From Mesorhizobium sp. PAMC28654 (GTDB lineage: Bacteria > Pseudomonadota > Alphaproteobacteria > Rhizobiales > Rhizobiaceae), in the NCBI RefSeq assembly GCF_020616515.1, contig NZ_CP085135.1, forward strand, positions 4,092,001 to 4,156,000: 64,000 nucleotides of DNA, read 5' to 3'. This document shows, piece after piece, positions 55,062-63,739 of the stretch. Below the pieces are notes generated by a model. It was not told the origin of the DNA and did not search any database. It saw only the letters and a program-made list of their open reading frames with translations. Made by a program: the position numbers and the translations under genes. The stretch's first letter is position 1, and every line of letters begins with the position of its first letter.

Positions 55062-55982
55062 ATGGCGGCTGCAGACTATTATGAAGTTCTCGATCCGCGC
55101 TTCGCGCGACTGTTCAACGGCACCGCGCAGGTGGAAAAACTCTTTACCGGATGCCGGTGGGCGGAAGGGCCGGCGTGGTTCGCGGCTGGCCGCTATGTGG
55201 TCTGGTCCGACATTCCGAACAACCGCATGCTGCGTTACGACGAGACCGACGGCAGCGTCAGCGTGTTCCGGCAACCGTCCGGCAATTCCAACGGCAACAC
55301 CGTCGACCGGCAGGGCCGGCTGGTGACGTGCGAGCATTCGGGCCGCCGCGTCAGCCGCACCGAGCATGACGGCTCGATCACCACCATCGCCGACAGATGG
55401 AAGGGCAAGCGGCTGAACTCGCCCAACGACGCCGTGGTGAAGTCCGACGGGTCGATCTGGTTCACCGATCCGAGCTACGGCATCGACAGCGACTATGAGG
55501 GCGACAAGGCGCAGAGCGAGATCGGTTCCTGCAATGTCTACCGGGTCGATCCCGGCAGCGGCGACGTGGAGGCTGTCATCACCGACATGGTCAGGCCCAA
55601 CGGGCTCGCCTTCTCGCTCGACGAGAGCAAGCTCTATGTCGTCGACACCGGCCGCACGCATGGCGCCGACAACCCCGCCCATATGCGCGTGTTCAACGTC
55701 GGCAAGGGCGGCAAGAAGGTTTCCGGCGAAAAAGTCTTCGCCGACTGCACGGCCGGCCTGTTCGACGGTTTCAGGCTGGACGACCAGGAGCGCATCTGGA
55801 CGAGTGCCGCCGACGGCATACATTGCTACGATCCGGACGGAACGCTGATCGGCAAGGTCAAGGTGCCGGAAATCACCGCCAATTGCGTGTTCGGCGGCAA
55901 CAAGATGAACTGCCTGTACATCGCCGGCACGACGTCGCTCTACGTGGTGCGGCTCATGGTCAACGGGGCCAGGACTTTTTGA
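55062..55982 (+). CDS. SMP-30/gluconolactonase-family hydrolase
   Basis: A 306-residue six-bladed beta-propeller hydrolase acting on sugar lactones. Blades include CRWAEGPAWFAAGRYVVWSD (metal-binding Glu in EGP), RLNSPNDAVVKSDGSIWFTD (Asn/Asp ligands), VRPNGLAFSLDESKLYVVDT and DGFRLDDQERIWTSAADGIH, the usual four-ligand metal set. No signal peptide, so probably cytosolic. GGGAGG precedes the ATG. Substrate lactone unknown. Confidence 0.93.
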   Translation: MAAADYYEVLDPRFARLFNGTAQVEKLFTGCRWAEGPAWFAAGRYVVWSDIPNNRMLRYDETDGSVSVFRQPSGNSNGNTVDRQGRLVTCEHSGRRVSRTEHDGSITTIADRWKGKRLNSPNDAVVKSDGSIWFTDPSYGIDSDYEGDKAQSEIGSCNVYRVDPGSGDVEAVITDMVRPNGLAFSLDESKLYVVDTGRTHGADNPAHMRVFNVGKGGKKVSGEKVFADCTAGLFDGFRLDDQERIWTSAADGIHCYDPDGTLIGKVKVPEITANCVFGGNKMNCLYIAGTTSLYVVRLMVNGARTF

Positions 55983-56141
55983 GGTTGCTGGAAACTCTTC
56001 TTTGGCGGGTTTTGCTGGCGTTTCCGCGCTTGTCCGCGGTGCCTGCCGCGCTACGGTTGCCGCTGCCGCCACGCGGTTCGCCAGAGCGAATTTCGAATCG
56101 GCTTCCTGACGGCAGCCGACAAAATTCAAAGGGAGAAAATC

Positions 56142-56348
56142 ATGCCTTTCGTCAACATCCGCATCGTCAAGGAAGTGATCGCCGCCGACCCCGCCGGCAA
56201 GAAGGCTGACATCGCCAAAAAAGTCACGGCTGCCATCATGGACGCCACCGGCCTCAGCAATGACGACGTCTGGGTGGTTTTTGAAGAGGTCAATGCGCGC
56301 GACTGGTATGTCGGCAAGACCGATGTCGAGACGCTGAGGAAGGGTTAG
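56142..56348 (+). CDS. 4-oxalocrotonate tautomerase-family protein
   Basis: A 68-residue tautomerase. The catalytic Pro is residue 2 (MPFVNIRIVKEV), which becomes the N-terminus after Met removal; NDDVWVVFEEVNARDWYVGK provides the second half of the active site. AAAGGGAG lies seven bases upstream. It follows the SMP-30 gene by 159 bases. The natural enol substrate is unknown. Confidence 0.9.
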   Translation: MPFVNIRIVKEVIAADPAGKKADIAKKVTAAIMDATGLSNDDVWVVFEEVNARDWYVGKTDVETLRKG

Positions 56349-56372
56349 GACGAAGGAGTGGCGAAGCCGTTC

Positions 56373-56434
56373 CTTCGTCCTCCTAGGGTATGCGCGCGTC
56401 GCTTCGCTCCTTGCTCCGCCCTAGGATGACGAAG
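56373..56434. repeat. Palindromic repeat, CTTCGTC-TCCTAGGG family
   Basis: CTTCGTCCTCCTAGGG (56373-56388) pairs with CCCTAGGATGACGAAG (56419-56434) with one mismatch, around 30 bases rich in GCTTCGCTCC. It lies between the tautomerase gene and the FMN reductase gene (convergent) and probably acts as a shared 3' end. Confidence 0.75.
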
Positions 56435-56457
56435 CGTGTTGGGTGGCCACTCAAAGA

Positions 56458-56991
56458 TCAACGTGAGCGGATGAACTCCGCGAATGCTGAAAGCGCCTCG
56501 CGCATCGCCAGCACATTTTCCGCTTCAGCCAAAATAGCCGCCACCTCCGGCGACTTCTTGCCCAACAGCCCAATCTCCAGCGCCACGTCTTCATAAAGCG
56601 CGAAAGACATGGTCCGCATGATCTCGGCCAGCGCCGTACGGGCAAAAAGCGAGCGCGGCGAGGCGTGCACCAGCATGGCTGGCTTGCCGACTGCGGCGTC
56701 GCGCGACACCAGCCAGTCGAGCGCGTTCTTCAGTCCTCCCGGCACGCCATGGGCATATTCAGGGCAGGATACGATGACGCCATCGGCGGTTGTGACGGAG
56801 TCGATCAGCTCGGATGCTGCCAGTGGGGTCCGGTCGCCCTCGCTATCGGGGTTGAAGATCGGCAGGTGGCCGAGCCGGCCATAGACCGTGACACGGCATC
56901 CAGGTGGCTCGTTGCGCGCAAGTGCCGCGACCAGGGCCGAATTGGTGGAGGCTGCCCGCAGGCTGCCGGAAATGACGATGATATTCAGCAC
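56458..56991 (-). CDS. NADPH-dependent FMN reductase-family flavoprotein
   Basis: A 177-residue flavodoxin-fold reductase. FMN-binding loops are VISGSLRAASTNSALVAAL near residues 6-24 and CPEYAHGVPGGLKNALDWLV, the standard P-E-Y-x-x-G-x-P-G-x-x-K-N motif. Related enzymes reduce quinones, azo dyes or chromate; role unknown. It follows the PPOX flavoprotein gene by 39 bases on the same strand. Confidence 0.93.
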   Translation of the reverse strand: MLNIIVISGSLRAASTNSALVAALARNEPPGCRVTVYGRLGHLPIFNPDSEGDRTPLAASELIDSVTTADGVIVSCPEYAHGVPGGLKNALDWLVSRDAAVGKPAMLVHASPRSLFARTALAEIMRTMSFALYEDVALEIGLLGKKSPEVAAILAEAENVLAMREALSAFAEFIRSR

Positions 56992-57030
56992 TGTGTGGGA
57001 CCAGCCAGGACGAATCGTGTCCGGACGAGA

Positions 57031-57651
57031 CTACCACATCGTCTGCTTGTAGCTCTCGTCCAGCCAGCGGTCGGTCGCCTCGACGGAATCGGCGAGCGCC
57101 AGCTGGTCGCGCAGGATCTGGCCGAGCGTAGGCAGCGTCGAACGGTCGTACCAGCTCTCCGGCTTCCACAGGTCGGAGCGCATGAAAGCCTTGGCGCAAT
57201 GCATGTAGGTGGCCTTGACCGTGACCACTATGACGCTTTGCGGTTCCCTGCCATCAACGGCAAGCCGTTCGCGCAAGGTGGCGTCGACGGTGATGCGGGC
57301 GTCGCCATTGACGCGCAGCGTCTCGTTCATGCCGGGAATGAGGAAGAGCAGGCCGACCGAAGGGTTGAGGATAATGTTCTCAAGCGTGTCCAGCCGGTTG
57401 TTGCCGGGCCGGTCGGGAATGGCGATGGTCCTGTCGTCGAGAATGGCCGCGAAACCGGGCCGGTCGCCCCTCGGCGTCACGTCGGCGTTGCCGGCGCCAT
57501 CGGATGAACCGATCAGTACGAACGGGCTCTTGCCGATGAAGGAGCGGCAATGGCCATCCAGCGTCTTCAGCTCCTTGCGGATCGAGCCGTCGGTGGGCCG
57601 GGGCGTCTTGTAGATCGTCCTCAGCTCTTCGCGCGTCGAGACGAATTCCAT
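57031..57651 (-). CDS. PPOX-type FMN-dependent flavoprotein
   Basis: A 206-residue split-barrel flavoprotein of the pyridoxamine-phosphate-oxidase-like superfamily, apparently the MSMEG_1061 branch: FVLIGSSDGAGNADVTPRGD, IAIPDRPGNNRLDTLENIIL, VGLLFLIPGMNETLRVNGDA and AKAFMRSDLWKPESWY. It is unlikely to be true PdxH because the C-terminal signature is different. Lies between ispZ and the FMN reductase on the minus strand. Confidence 0.9.
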   Translation of the reverse strand: MEFVSTREELRTIYKTPRPTDGSIRKELKTLDGHCRSFIGKSPFVLIGSSDGAGNADVTPRGDRPGFAAILDDRTIAIPDRPGNNRLDTLENIILNPSVGLLFLIPGMNETLRVNGDARITVDATLRERLAVDGREPQSVIVVTVKATYMHCAKAFMRSDLWKPESWYDRSTLPTLGQILRDQLALADSVEATDRWLDESYKQTMW

Positions 57652-57677
57652 GGCACACTCCCTATTGTCTGGCGGCC

Positions 57678-58340
57678 CTATTGTTTGCCGGCTTTTTCTC
57701 CGGTCTTGTCGTCAAGCGAATGGCGCAGGATCAGCGGCATCTGGCTTAGAGTGAAGACAAGCGTGATGGGAATCGTGCCCCAGACCTTAAAATAAAGCCA
57801 GGTTTCTTCCGAAAAATTCCGCCATACGACCTCGTTCACCACGGCCAGAAAGAGGAAGAAAACACCCCATCGAAAAGTGAGTTTCCGCCAGCCCTCGGCG
57901 TCGAGGCTGAAGGCCGAGTCGAAGACATAGCCGAGCAGCGATCTGCGGAAAACCAGCCCGCCAAGAAGCGTAGCGCCGAACAAGGTGTTGATGATCGTCG
58001 GCTTCATGAAAGCGAAGGTCTTGTCTTGAAGCCACAGCGCCAGCGCGCCAAACACAAACACGACGATGGCCGAGACCAGCGGCATAATCGGCCAACTGCG
58101 CGTCAAGATCCACGAAACACTGAGTGACAGCGCCGTTGCCACCATGAAAAAGGCCGTCGCGATCAGGATCGGTTCACCGAGATGATTGAGGATCGGGAAC
58201 TTCTCGGCCAGCCACGCGCCGCGAATGGTTGTGAAAAAGAACACCAGGCCAGGTCCCAGTTCGAGCAGGAACTTTAGGCCGGGATTCAACGTCTTGCGGC
58301 GCGGGTCGGACGGGTCGCGTTCGAGGATGGGTGGGTTCAT
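57678..58340 (-). CDS. ispZ: Intracellular septation protein A (YciB/IspZ)
   Basis: A 220-residue inner-membrane protein with about five helices: [59 protein letters not shown], then [20 protein letters not shown] and [20 protein letters not shown] with [18 protein letters not shown]. Needed for normal envelope and septum behaviour in enterics. It follows ftsY on the same strand (61-base gap with a degenerate repeat) in the order common to Rhizobiales. Confidence 0.95.
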   Translation of the reverse strand: MNPPILERDPSDPRRKTLNPGLKFLLELGPGLVFFFTTIRGAWLAEKFPILNHLGEPILIATAFFMVATALSLSVSWILTRSWPIMPLVSAIVVFVFGALALWLQDKTFAFMKPTIINTLFGATLLGGLVFRRSLLGYVFDSAFSLDAEGWRKLTFRWGVFFLFLAVVNEVVWRNFSEETWLYFKVWGTIPITLVFTLSQMPLILRHSLDDKTGEKAGKQ

Positions 58341-58401
58341 GGAATTTCTTTCTTGCGCATGATCTGGCCCAAAAAGTCTGCACCTCTGTGGGGCATGCTT
58401 G

Positions 58402-60345
58402 TTAGGCCACTCCAGCGATCGCCCGGGCGAATTCGCTTGCCGAGAAGGGTTCGAGGTCGTCGACCTGTTCGCCGACGCCGATGAAATAGACCGGCAATTT
58501 GTGCTTTGCCGCGATCGCCACCAGGATACCGCCGCGCGCCGTGCCGTCCAGCTTGGTCATCACCAGGCCGTTGACGCCTGCGACATTGCGGAAGATCTCG
58601 ACCTGGTTGAGCGCGTTCTGGCCGGTGGTGGCGTCGACCGTCTGCAGCACGGTGTGCGGCGCTTCCGGATCGAGCTTGCCCAGCACGCGGACGATCTTTT
58701 CGAGTTCCGCCATCAGCTCGACCTTGTTTTGCAGGCGGCCGGCGGTATCGATGATCAGCACGTCGGAGCCTGCCGCCTTGGCCTTCTCGAAGGCGTCATA
58801 GGCGAGGCCGGCGGCATCGGCGCCAAGCTTGGAGGAGATGACCGGCGATTTCGTCCGCTCGCCCCAGATCTTCAACTGCTCGATCGCGGCGGCGCGGAAC
58901 GTGTCGCCGGCGGCCAGCATCACCGACAGGCCGCCATCGGTGAGCTTCGCCGCCAGCTTGCCGATGGTCGTGGTCTTGCCGGTACCGTTGACGCCGACGA
59001 CAAGGATGACATGCGGCTTGTGGTTGAGATCGAGCTCCAACGGCCGGGCGACAGGAGTCAGCACCTTTTCCACCTCGGCGGCCATGACAGTGCGCACGTC
59101 CGTGTCAGAGACGTCCTTGCCGTAGCGGCTGGAGGCCAACGCATCTGTGATGCGAAGCGCGGTTTCCATGCCGAGATCGGCGCGGATCAGCACATCTTCA
59201 AGGTCTTGCAGCGTCTCCTCGTCCAGCTTGCGCTTGGTGAAGACGCCGGCGATGTTTCCGGTGAGCTCGCGCGACGAGCGGGCAAGCCCGTCCCGCATGC
59301 GCTGGAACCAGGAGCGTCTTGGCGCTGGCTCCGGCGCTCTAACCGGCTCTGCCTTCTGCTCGACCTTCTTGGTCACGGTCACCTTGCCCGGAGCGGGCTT
59401 TGGCTCGGGCGTTGGGACCGGTGGCGGGACGGGCTGTGGCTCGGGCGCGATCTCGGCAATGACGGGCCGCGTCTCGACCGGCGCGGACTGGCGAAGGGGG
59501 GGCGCTATCTCCGCTGGTGGCGTCGGAATCGTGGACGCGGCTTCGGCGGCTGGCGTCACGTCATTCGCAGGCTGGCGCTGCCCCTTACCCTCTCCCCGTA
59601 AACGGGGCGAGGGGGGCGTCAGCGTTGAGGCTTCTTCTTTGATGTCTGCAATGTCTGCAGGAGGAGGCGCGGCGTCGTCGCGATCAGCGCGCTTCTCCCC
59701 GTCACTATACGGGGAGAAGGTGCCGGCAGGCGGATGAGGGGCGGCGCTGACCTCGGTGGCAAGCCTTGCAGACGGAATTGACGAAGGAGCCTCGACTGGC
59801 GCCGGCACTTCGATTGGCGCAGGCTCTGGCTGGGAGTCCGGAACGATCTCCGGCTGTTCAGGTGCCGGGACCGGGATTTCCTGTGGCGCAGGTTCCGGAA
59901 CGCGCTCCGGCACCACTGGCACCTCGGGCGTTTCTTGCGGCCTGGGCTCTTCGGCGGGTACTTCGGGCGCCGGCGGCTCTGGGGCGGGCTCGACCGGCCG
60001 CGGCTCCTCGGCCGGGGCAGGCTCGGGCTGGATTTCGGGCTCGGATGGCACCGAAGGTTCCGGCGCCGGTGGGATGGTTGGAGCAGGCTCTGGTGCCGGT
60101 TCTTCGACAGGCGCCGGTTCCGGCGAAGGAACCGCCTCCGGCCCGGTCGGAGCTGTCGGCACGACCTCCACCTCGGCTACCGGCTCGTCGCGTTTCAAGA
60201 ATTCCGGAACGACCTGCTCGGCCGCCGGCTTCAGCGCATCCAGCTGATCCCATTTGATCGGCGGCAGCGGTGCGGTCTCGTCGATCCGCTCCTCGACAAC
60301 CTCCTTCTTGCCGAACGAAAATATCTTCTTGAAAAAACCAGCCAT
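58402..60345 (-). CDS. ftsY: Signal recognition particle receptor FtsY
   Basis: Membrane-docking GTPase for SRP, 647 residues. The C-terminal NG domain is standard: [21 protein letters not shown]-loop [18 protein letters not shown] (near 450), [36 protein letters not shown] and [20 protein letters not shown]. The first 330 residues are an acidic Pro/Glu/Ala-rich linker (PAPEEP-type repeats), longer than in most relatives. Inside it, residues about 200-218 ([19 protein letters not shown]) and 245-253 (SPRLRGEG) are translated copies of palindromic repeats found between genes elsewhere. It lies between mtaB and ispZ. Confidence 0.96.
   Translation of the reverse strand: MAGFFKKIFSFGKKEVVEERIDETAPLPPIKWDQLDALKPAAEQVVPEFLKRDEPVAEVEVVPTAPTGPEAVPSPEPAPVEEPAPEPAPTIPPAPEPSVPSEPEIQPEPAPAEEPRPVEPAPEPPAPEVPAEEPRPQETPEVPVVPERVPEPAPQEIPVPAPEQPEIVPDSQPEPAPIEVPAPVEAPSSIPSARLATEVSAAPHPPAGTFSPYSDGEKRADRDDAAPPPADIADIKEEASTLTPPSPRLRGEGKGQRQPANDVTPAAEAASTIPTPPAEIAPPLRQSAPVETRPVIAEIAPEPQPVPPPVPTPEPKPAPGKVTVTKKVEQKAEPVRAPEPAPRRSWFQRMRDGLARSSRELTGNIAGVFTKRKLDEETLQDLEDVLIRADLGMETALRITDALASSRYGKDVSDTDVRTVMAAEVEKVLTPVARPLELDLNHKPHVILVVGVNGTGKTTTIGKLAAKLTDGGLSVMLAAGDTFRAAAIEQLKIWGERTKSPVISSKLGADAAGLAYDAFEKAKAAGSDVLIIDTAGRLQNKVELMAELEKIVRVLGKLDPEAPHTVLQTVDATTGQNALNQVEIFRNVAGVNGLVMTKLDGTARGGILVAIAAKHKLPVYFIGVGEQVDDLEPFSASEFARAIAGVA
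59588..59613. repeat. Partial CTCTCCCCGT palindrome inside ftsY
   Basis: CTCTCCCCGT and ACGGGGCGAG form a 10-bp stem with one mismatch. Read as ftsY it encodes SPRLRGEG. Sequence type matches the CTTCTCCCCGT repeat family. Confidence 0.7.
59692..59748. repeat. CTTCTCCCCGT-family palindrome inside ftsY
   Basis: CTTCTCCCCGT (59692-59702), six bases, ACGGGGAGAAG (59709-59719), then GTGCCGGCAGGCGGATGAGG. The right arm and tail are the same as at 18488-18517 between asd and the GNAT gene. Here the element is in frame in ftsY and lengthens the linker by about 19 codons. Confidence 0.82.
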
Positions 60346-60357
60346 GCTTTTGCGTTC

Positions 60358-61674
60358 TCAGGCGGCGCGCGCGGCAAGCGGCGCTGCAATCAGTCGGGCG
60401 CCATCGTGGCCAGTAATATCAGCTTCGACGATCTCGCCCGGCGCGCCCGTGCCGAGTGCGGCAAGCGTAAAACCTTCGGTGCGGCCAAGGCCGTCACGCT
60501 CGATCAGGATCGACTGACGCGTCCCGGCAAGCGAAGCGAGATGACGACCATAGGCGGCTTCGCCGGCGGCGCGCAGCCGGGCGGCGCGCTGCTTGACCAC
60601 CTCGCGGCGAACCTGCGGCATGCGTGCGGCGGGCGTGCCTTCGCGTGGGCTGAACGGGAAGACATGAAGATGGCTCAGCCCGCACTCCCCTATGATTTTT
60701 TCCGAATTCTCGAACATCTCGTCGGTCTCGGTCGGAAAGCCGGCGATGATGTCGGCACCGAAGACGATGCCTGGGCGTAATTTTCGCACATCCTCGCAGA
60801 AACGGATCGACTGGTCGCGCAGATGCCGGCGCTTCATGCGCTTCAGGATCATGTCGTCGCCCGACTGCAGCGACAGATGCAGATGCGGCATCAGCCGGGG
60901 CTCGGTGGCGATGGCGTCGAGCAGGTCCTCGTCAGCCTCGATCGAATCGATGGAGGAGAGCCGCAGGCGCTTCACATCGGGCACCTGCTTGAGGATGGTC
61001 TTCACCAGCTTGCCGAGCTTTGGCGCGCCTGGCAGGTCGGCGCCGAAACTGGTCATGTCGACACCGGTCAAAACGATCTCGGCATAGCCGTTTCCGGCAA
61101 GCCGCTTCACCTGCTCGACCACGGCGCCCATCGGCACCGAGCGCGAATTGCCGCGGCCATAGGGGATGATGCAGAAGGTGCAGCGATGGTCGCAGCCATT
61201 CTGCACCTGGACGAAGGCGCGCGCGCGGCCCTCGATGGCGTCGACCATGTGGCCGGCTGTCTCGCGCACCGAAAAGATGTCGTTGACACGCGCCTTCTCG
61301 GTGTCGTTGACGCCGAAATCCGGCAGCGCGCGATAGGAATTCGCCTTCAGCTTCTCTTCATTGCCGAGGACAAGATCGACCTCGTCCATGGCGGTGAAAT
61401 CCTGCGGCGCGGTCTGCGCGGCACAGCCGGTGACGATGATGCGCGCCTGCGGATTGTCGCGGCGCGCCTTGCGGATGGCCTGCTTGGCCTGGCGCACGGC
61501 CTCGCCGGTAACGGCGCAGGTGTTGAAGATCACGGCGCCGCCGGCCAGCGCGCCCAGGCCGGCACTTTCGGCCTCGCGGCGCATCACCTCGGATTCATAG
61601 GTGTTCAGGCGGCAGCCGAACGTCACCACGTCGACACCCCCCGCCATATCGACGCCCTTGGACAGAGCCGACAT
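60358..61674 (-). CDS. mtaB: tRNA t6A37 methylthiotransferase MtaB
   Basis: Radical-SAM enzyme that adds a methylthio group to t6A at position 37 of ANN-decoding tRNAs. 438 residues. The N-terminal cluster domain shows VVTFGCRLNTYESE, VIFNTCAVTGEAVRQAK and IIVTGCAAQTAP; the radical-SAM CxxxCxxC is in QNGCDHRCTFCIIPYGRG. A TRAM domain ends the protein. The ATG at 61674 overlaps the dapF stop as TGATG; a second start at 61650 (MAGGVDVVTFG) is possible. Confidence 0.95.
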   Translation of the reverse strand: MSALSKGVDMAGGVDVVTFGCRLNTYESEVMRREAESAGLGALAGGAVIFNTCAVTGEAVRQAKQAIRKARRDNPQARIIVTGCAAQTAPQDFTAMDEVDLVLGNEEKLKANSYRALPDFGVNDTEKARVNDIFSVRETAGHMVDAIEGRARAFVQVQNGCDHRCTFCIIPYGRGNSRSVPMGAVVEQVKRLAGNGYAEIVLTGVDMTSFGADLPGAPKLGKLVKTILKQVPDVKRLRLSSIDSIEADEDLLDAIATEPRLMPHLHLSLQSGDDMILKRMKRRHLRDQSIRFCEDVRKLRPGIVFGADIIAGFPTETDEMFENSEKIIGECGLSHLHVFPFSPREGTPAARMPQVRREVVKQRAARLRAAGEAAYGRHLASLAGTRQSILIERDGLGRTEGFTLAALGTGAPGEIVEADITGHDGARLIAAPLAARAA

Positions 61675-62558
61675 CAGGCCGCGCTTTCGGTGTCGCGGGC
61701 CCAGATTCCGGTCGCGGGATCGAAGCTGCCCGAAAATTCCCATTCGGCCGCACCCGTCAGGATGACGTGGTCGTCGTCCCGCCATTCGACATGCAGCGAC
61801 CCGCCGCCGGGCGTCATCAGGTTGACGCTGCGGCCGGTGCGCCTGGTGCGGGCGGCGGCGACCACGGATGCGCACGCGGCGGAGCCGCAGGCCTTGGTCA
61901 GGCCGGCGCCGCGTTCCCAGGTGCGGATGACCATGGTTTCCCGTGAGGTGACCTGCGCGATGGTGATGTTGGCCCGTTCGGGGAAGATCGGATGGTTCTC
62001 AAGCAGCGGCCCGAAGCGGTCGAGTTCGTAGGACCAGACATCGCGGTCGACCCAGAAGATGGCGTGCGGATTGCCCATCGAGACGACCGAGGGCGAATGC
62101 AGTACCGGCGCGTCGATCGGCCCGATCTGCAGCTCGATCATGCGGGTGTCGCGAAATTCCTCGGCCAGCGGAATGTCCTGCCAGCCAAAGCGCGGCGTGC
62201 CCATGTCGACCGAGATCAGACCGTCGGCATGTTCCCGAGCATTGAGGATGCCGGCGACGGTCTCGAAGGTGAATGTCTTGCGGCCGGTGTCGGCGGCGAG
62301 CGCCTGGACGACGCAACGCGTTCCGTTGCCGCAGGCCTGGGCGCGCGAACCGTCGGAATTCAGGATGTGGATGAAGTAGTCGGTGCCATCAGTTCTTGCG
62401 TCATGGATCGCCATGATCTGGTCGAACTTGGTGGCGGCGTCGGCATTGAGCGCAATGGCGGCCGCCGGCGTTACACGATCGGCACGGCCACGCATGTCGG
62501 CAACGATGATCTCGTTGCCGATGCCGTTCATCTTGGCGAAAGGGGCAGTGCTTGCCAT
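61674..62558 (-). CDS. dapF: Diaminopimelate epimerase
   Basis: Converts LL- to meso-diaminopimelate for lysine and peptidoglycan synthesis; cytosolic. 294 residues. The two catalytic Cys are in [11 protein letters not shown] and [11 protein letters not shown]; other marks are [15 protein letters not shown] and [13 protein letters not shown]. It heads the minus-strand block dapF-mtaB-ftsY-ispZ, overlapping mtaB by one base. Its upstream region carries a dispersed repeat. Confidence 0.97.
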   Translation of the reverse strand: MASTAPFAKMNGIGNEIIVADMRGRADRVTPAAAIALNADAATKFDQIMAIHDARTDGTDYFIHILNSDGSRAQACGNGTRCVVQALAADTGRKTFTFETVAGILNAREHADGLISVDMGTPRFGWQDIPLAEEFRDTRMIELQIGPIDAPVLHSPSVVSMGNPHAIFWVDRDVWSYELDRFGPLLENHPIFPERANITIAQVTSRETMVIRTWERGAGLTKACGSAACASVVAAARTRRTGRSVNLMTPGGGSLHVEWRDDDHVILTGAAEWEFSGSFDPATGIWARDTESAA

Positions 62559-62675
62559 CGCTCCGAAAATTCCGTGTCCGTTTGGCGCTATATGGCGGAA
62601 ACGGGCGGGAATTACCAGTGTGCAGCTGCCTTAGAGACCGTTTCGAAATTCGCTATGGCGAGTCATATGATGGTG

Positions 62676-62729
62676 TTTTCGAGAACCGGAGCGCAGCGGA
62701 CGTTTGGTCCGTGAGCACCGGAAGCGCAG
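62676..62729. repeat. Dispersed repeat, inverted copy of the 54486 element
   Basis: TTTTCGAGAACCGGAGCGC and CGTGAGCACCGGAAGCGC match the reverse complement of 54486-54534 apart from scattered changes in the middle. It lies in the 217-base gap between dapF and the DUF1328 gene, where the dapF promoter should be. Confidence 0.7.
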
Positions 62730-62775
62730 AAAACGCCTTCAGATGGCCGCCAGAGCAGAATTTCCAGACGGTCTC

Positions 62776-62937
62776 TTACGTCACCGCGAAGATGCCGAGC
62801 ACCACGAGCAGGAAGATGATCAGAACGATGCCGATGAGGATGCGCGCACCGGTGGCGGCGGCTCCGGCAAGCGCTGGCATGCCGAGCAGGCTGGCGGCCG
62901 CTGCGACAATCAGAAGTATGATGATCCACTTGATCAT
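62776..62937 (-). CDS. DUF1328 (UPF0391) small membrane protein
   Basis: A 53-residue protein with two transmembrane helices: KWIIILLIVAAAASLLGMPA and GARILIGIVLIIFLLVVLG. Length and the phrase SLLGMPALAGAA are typical of the YtjA group. Function unknown. ATG 62937. Confidence 0.9.
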   Translation of the reverse strand: MIKWIIILLIVAAAASLLGMPALAGAAATGARILIGIVLIIFLLVVLGIFAVT

Positions 62938-63026
62938 TGAAAATGCCTCGCACGACATGATTGGAACCGCATAAAAACGCTGATGTAGCGCTTGGGTTCC
63001 GCTGGCTGCGAGGCCGGTGTCCTTGA

Positions 63027-63060
63027 GCGGTTCGCCGTTTCGTGGGGAACGCCGAACCGC
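63027..63060. repeat. Palindromic repeat, GAGCGGTTC family
   Basis: GCGGTTC (63027-63033) and GAACCGC (63054-63060) with internal CCGTTTCGTGGGGAACG. Related to the element at 32433-32473. It lies between the DUF1328 gene and the stop of the upstream secreted-protein gene. Confidence 0.65.
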
Positions 63061-63101
63061 ACACACTTGCGGATCGAAAAACCGCTTCCTACCGGAATGC
63101 C

Positions 63102-63668
63102 TTAGCCGGCGATCTCGATATCGGTGGTGAAGGGCGCTGTCTTGTTCGAATTCTCGTCATGCATGACAAAGTCGCACCGGTATTTACCGGGCGGCAGGCC
63201 GTCAAGCGAGAGGTCCAGCTTGAAGAACAGTTCGCGGTTGTGCGATCGGGAGGCGACCTTGACGCTACCGATCTTCTCGAAGGTGCCGAGATTTTCGCCC
63301 GATTCGGAGACCACGGTGAGGTCGACGGAAAGCGCGATCTGGCTATTGCCGAGCCCGTCCGAGCCGTAGCCATATCCAACCGGTTCCATGTACAGAAAGA
63401 TCTTCTCGCCCGGTTTGTAGGTATGATTGGCGCGTTCGCTGTAGATTCCGAAGCCGGTGGCCGAATCCACTTGCTTGACGTTCATAATGGCGAGCGACAT
63501 TGCCTGCCATAGGGCGTCCTCGGCGCTGCGGAATTTCTCCAACGCGCCGGCGGAATCGCCGGATTGCAGCAGCTTTTCGGCCTCCGTGGCGCGGTCGCTG
63601 ATTTCGCCGGCCAGTGCTGCCGGTGCTGAAACCATCAACGCCAACACAACCGCCATAATTGATTTCAT
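63102..63668 (-). CDS. Exported protein of unknown function
   Basis: A 188-residue exported protein. The signal peptide is SIMAVVLALMVSAPAALA-G; the mature part starts with a helix (ATEAEKLLQSGDSAGALEKF), then a beta-rich domain (GEKIFLYMEPVGYGYGSDGL, LSLDGLPPGKYRCDFVMHDE). AAAGGGG is seven bases before ATG 63668 and adjoins another ATG at 63674, so 63668 is preferred. No named family recognised. Confidence 0.8.
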   Translation of the reverse strand: MKSIMAVVLALMVSAPAALAGEISDRATEAEKLLQSGDSAGALEKFRSAEDALWQAMSLAIMNVKQVDSATGFGIYSERANHTYKPGEKIFLYMEPVGYGYGSDGLGNSQIALSVDLTVVSESGENLGTFEKIGSVKVASRSHNRELFFKLDLSLDGLPPGKYRCDFVMHDENSNKTAPFTTDIEIAG

Positions 63669-63739
63669 CTGCATTCCCCTTTGCTGCTCGCGGGACCATC
63701 GGTGAAAATCGTGGTGGCGTAAACGACCAAATGCCGAAC

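Noticed and set aside
58341..58401. Another copy of the CATGATCCCGAAA repeat between ftsY and ispZ
   Set aside because: GCATGATC and GGGCATGC are present but the stem is broken and the core differs; too weak to list as a repeat.
59755..60257. Gly/Ser/Thr- and Ala/Pro-rich plus-strand frames opposite the FtsY linker
   Set aside because: They are read-throughs of the repetitive Pro/Glu codons on the other strand, not a real repeat protein.
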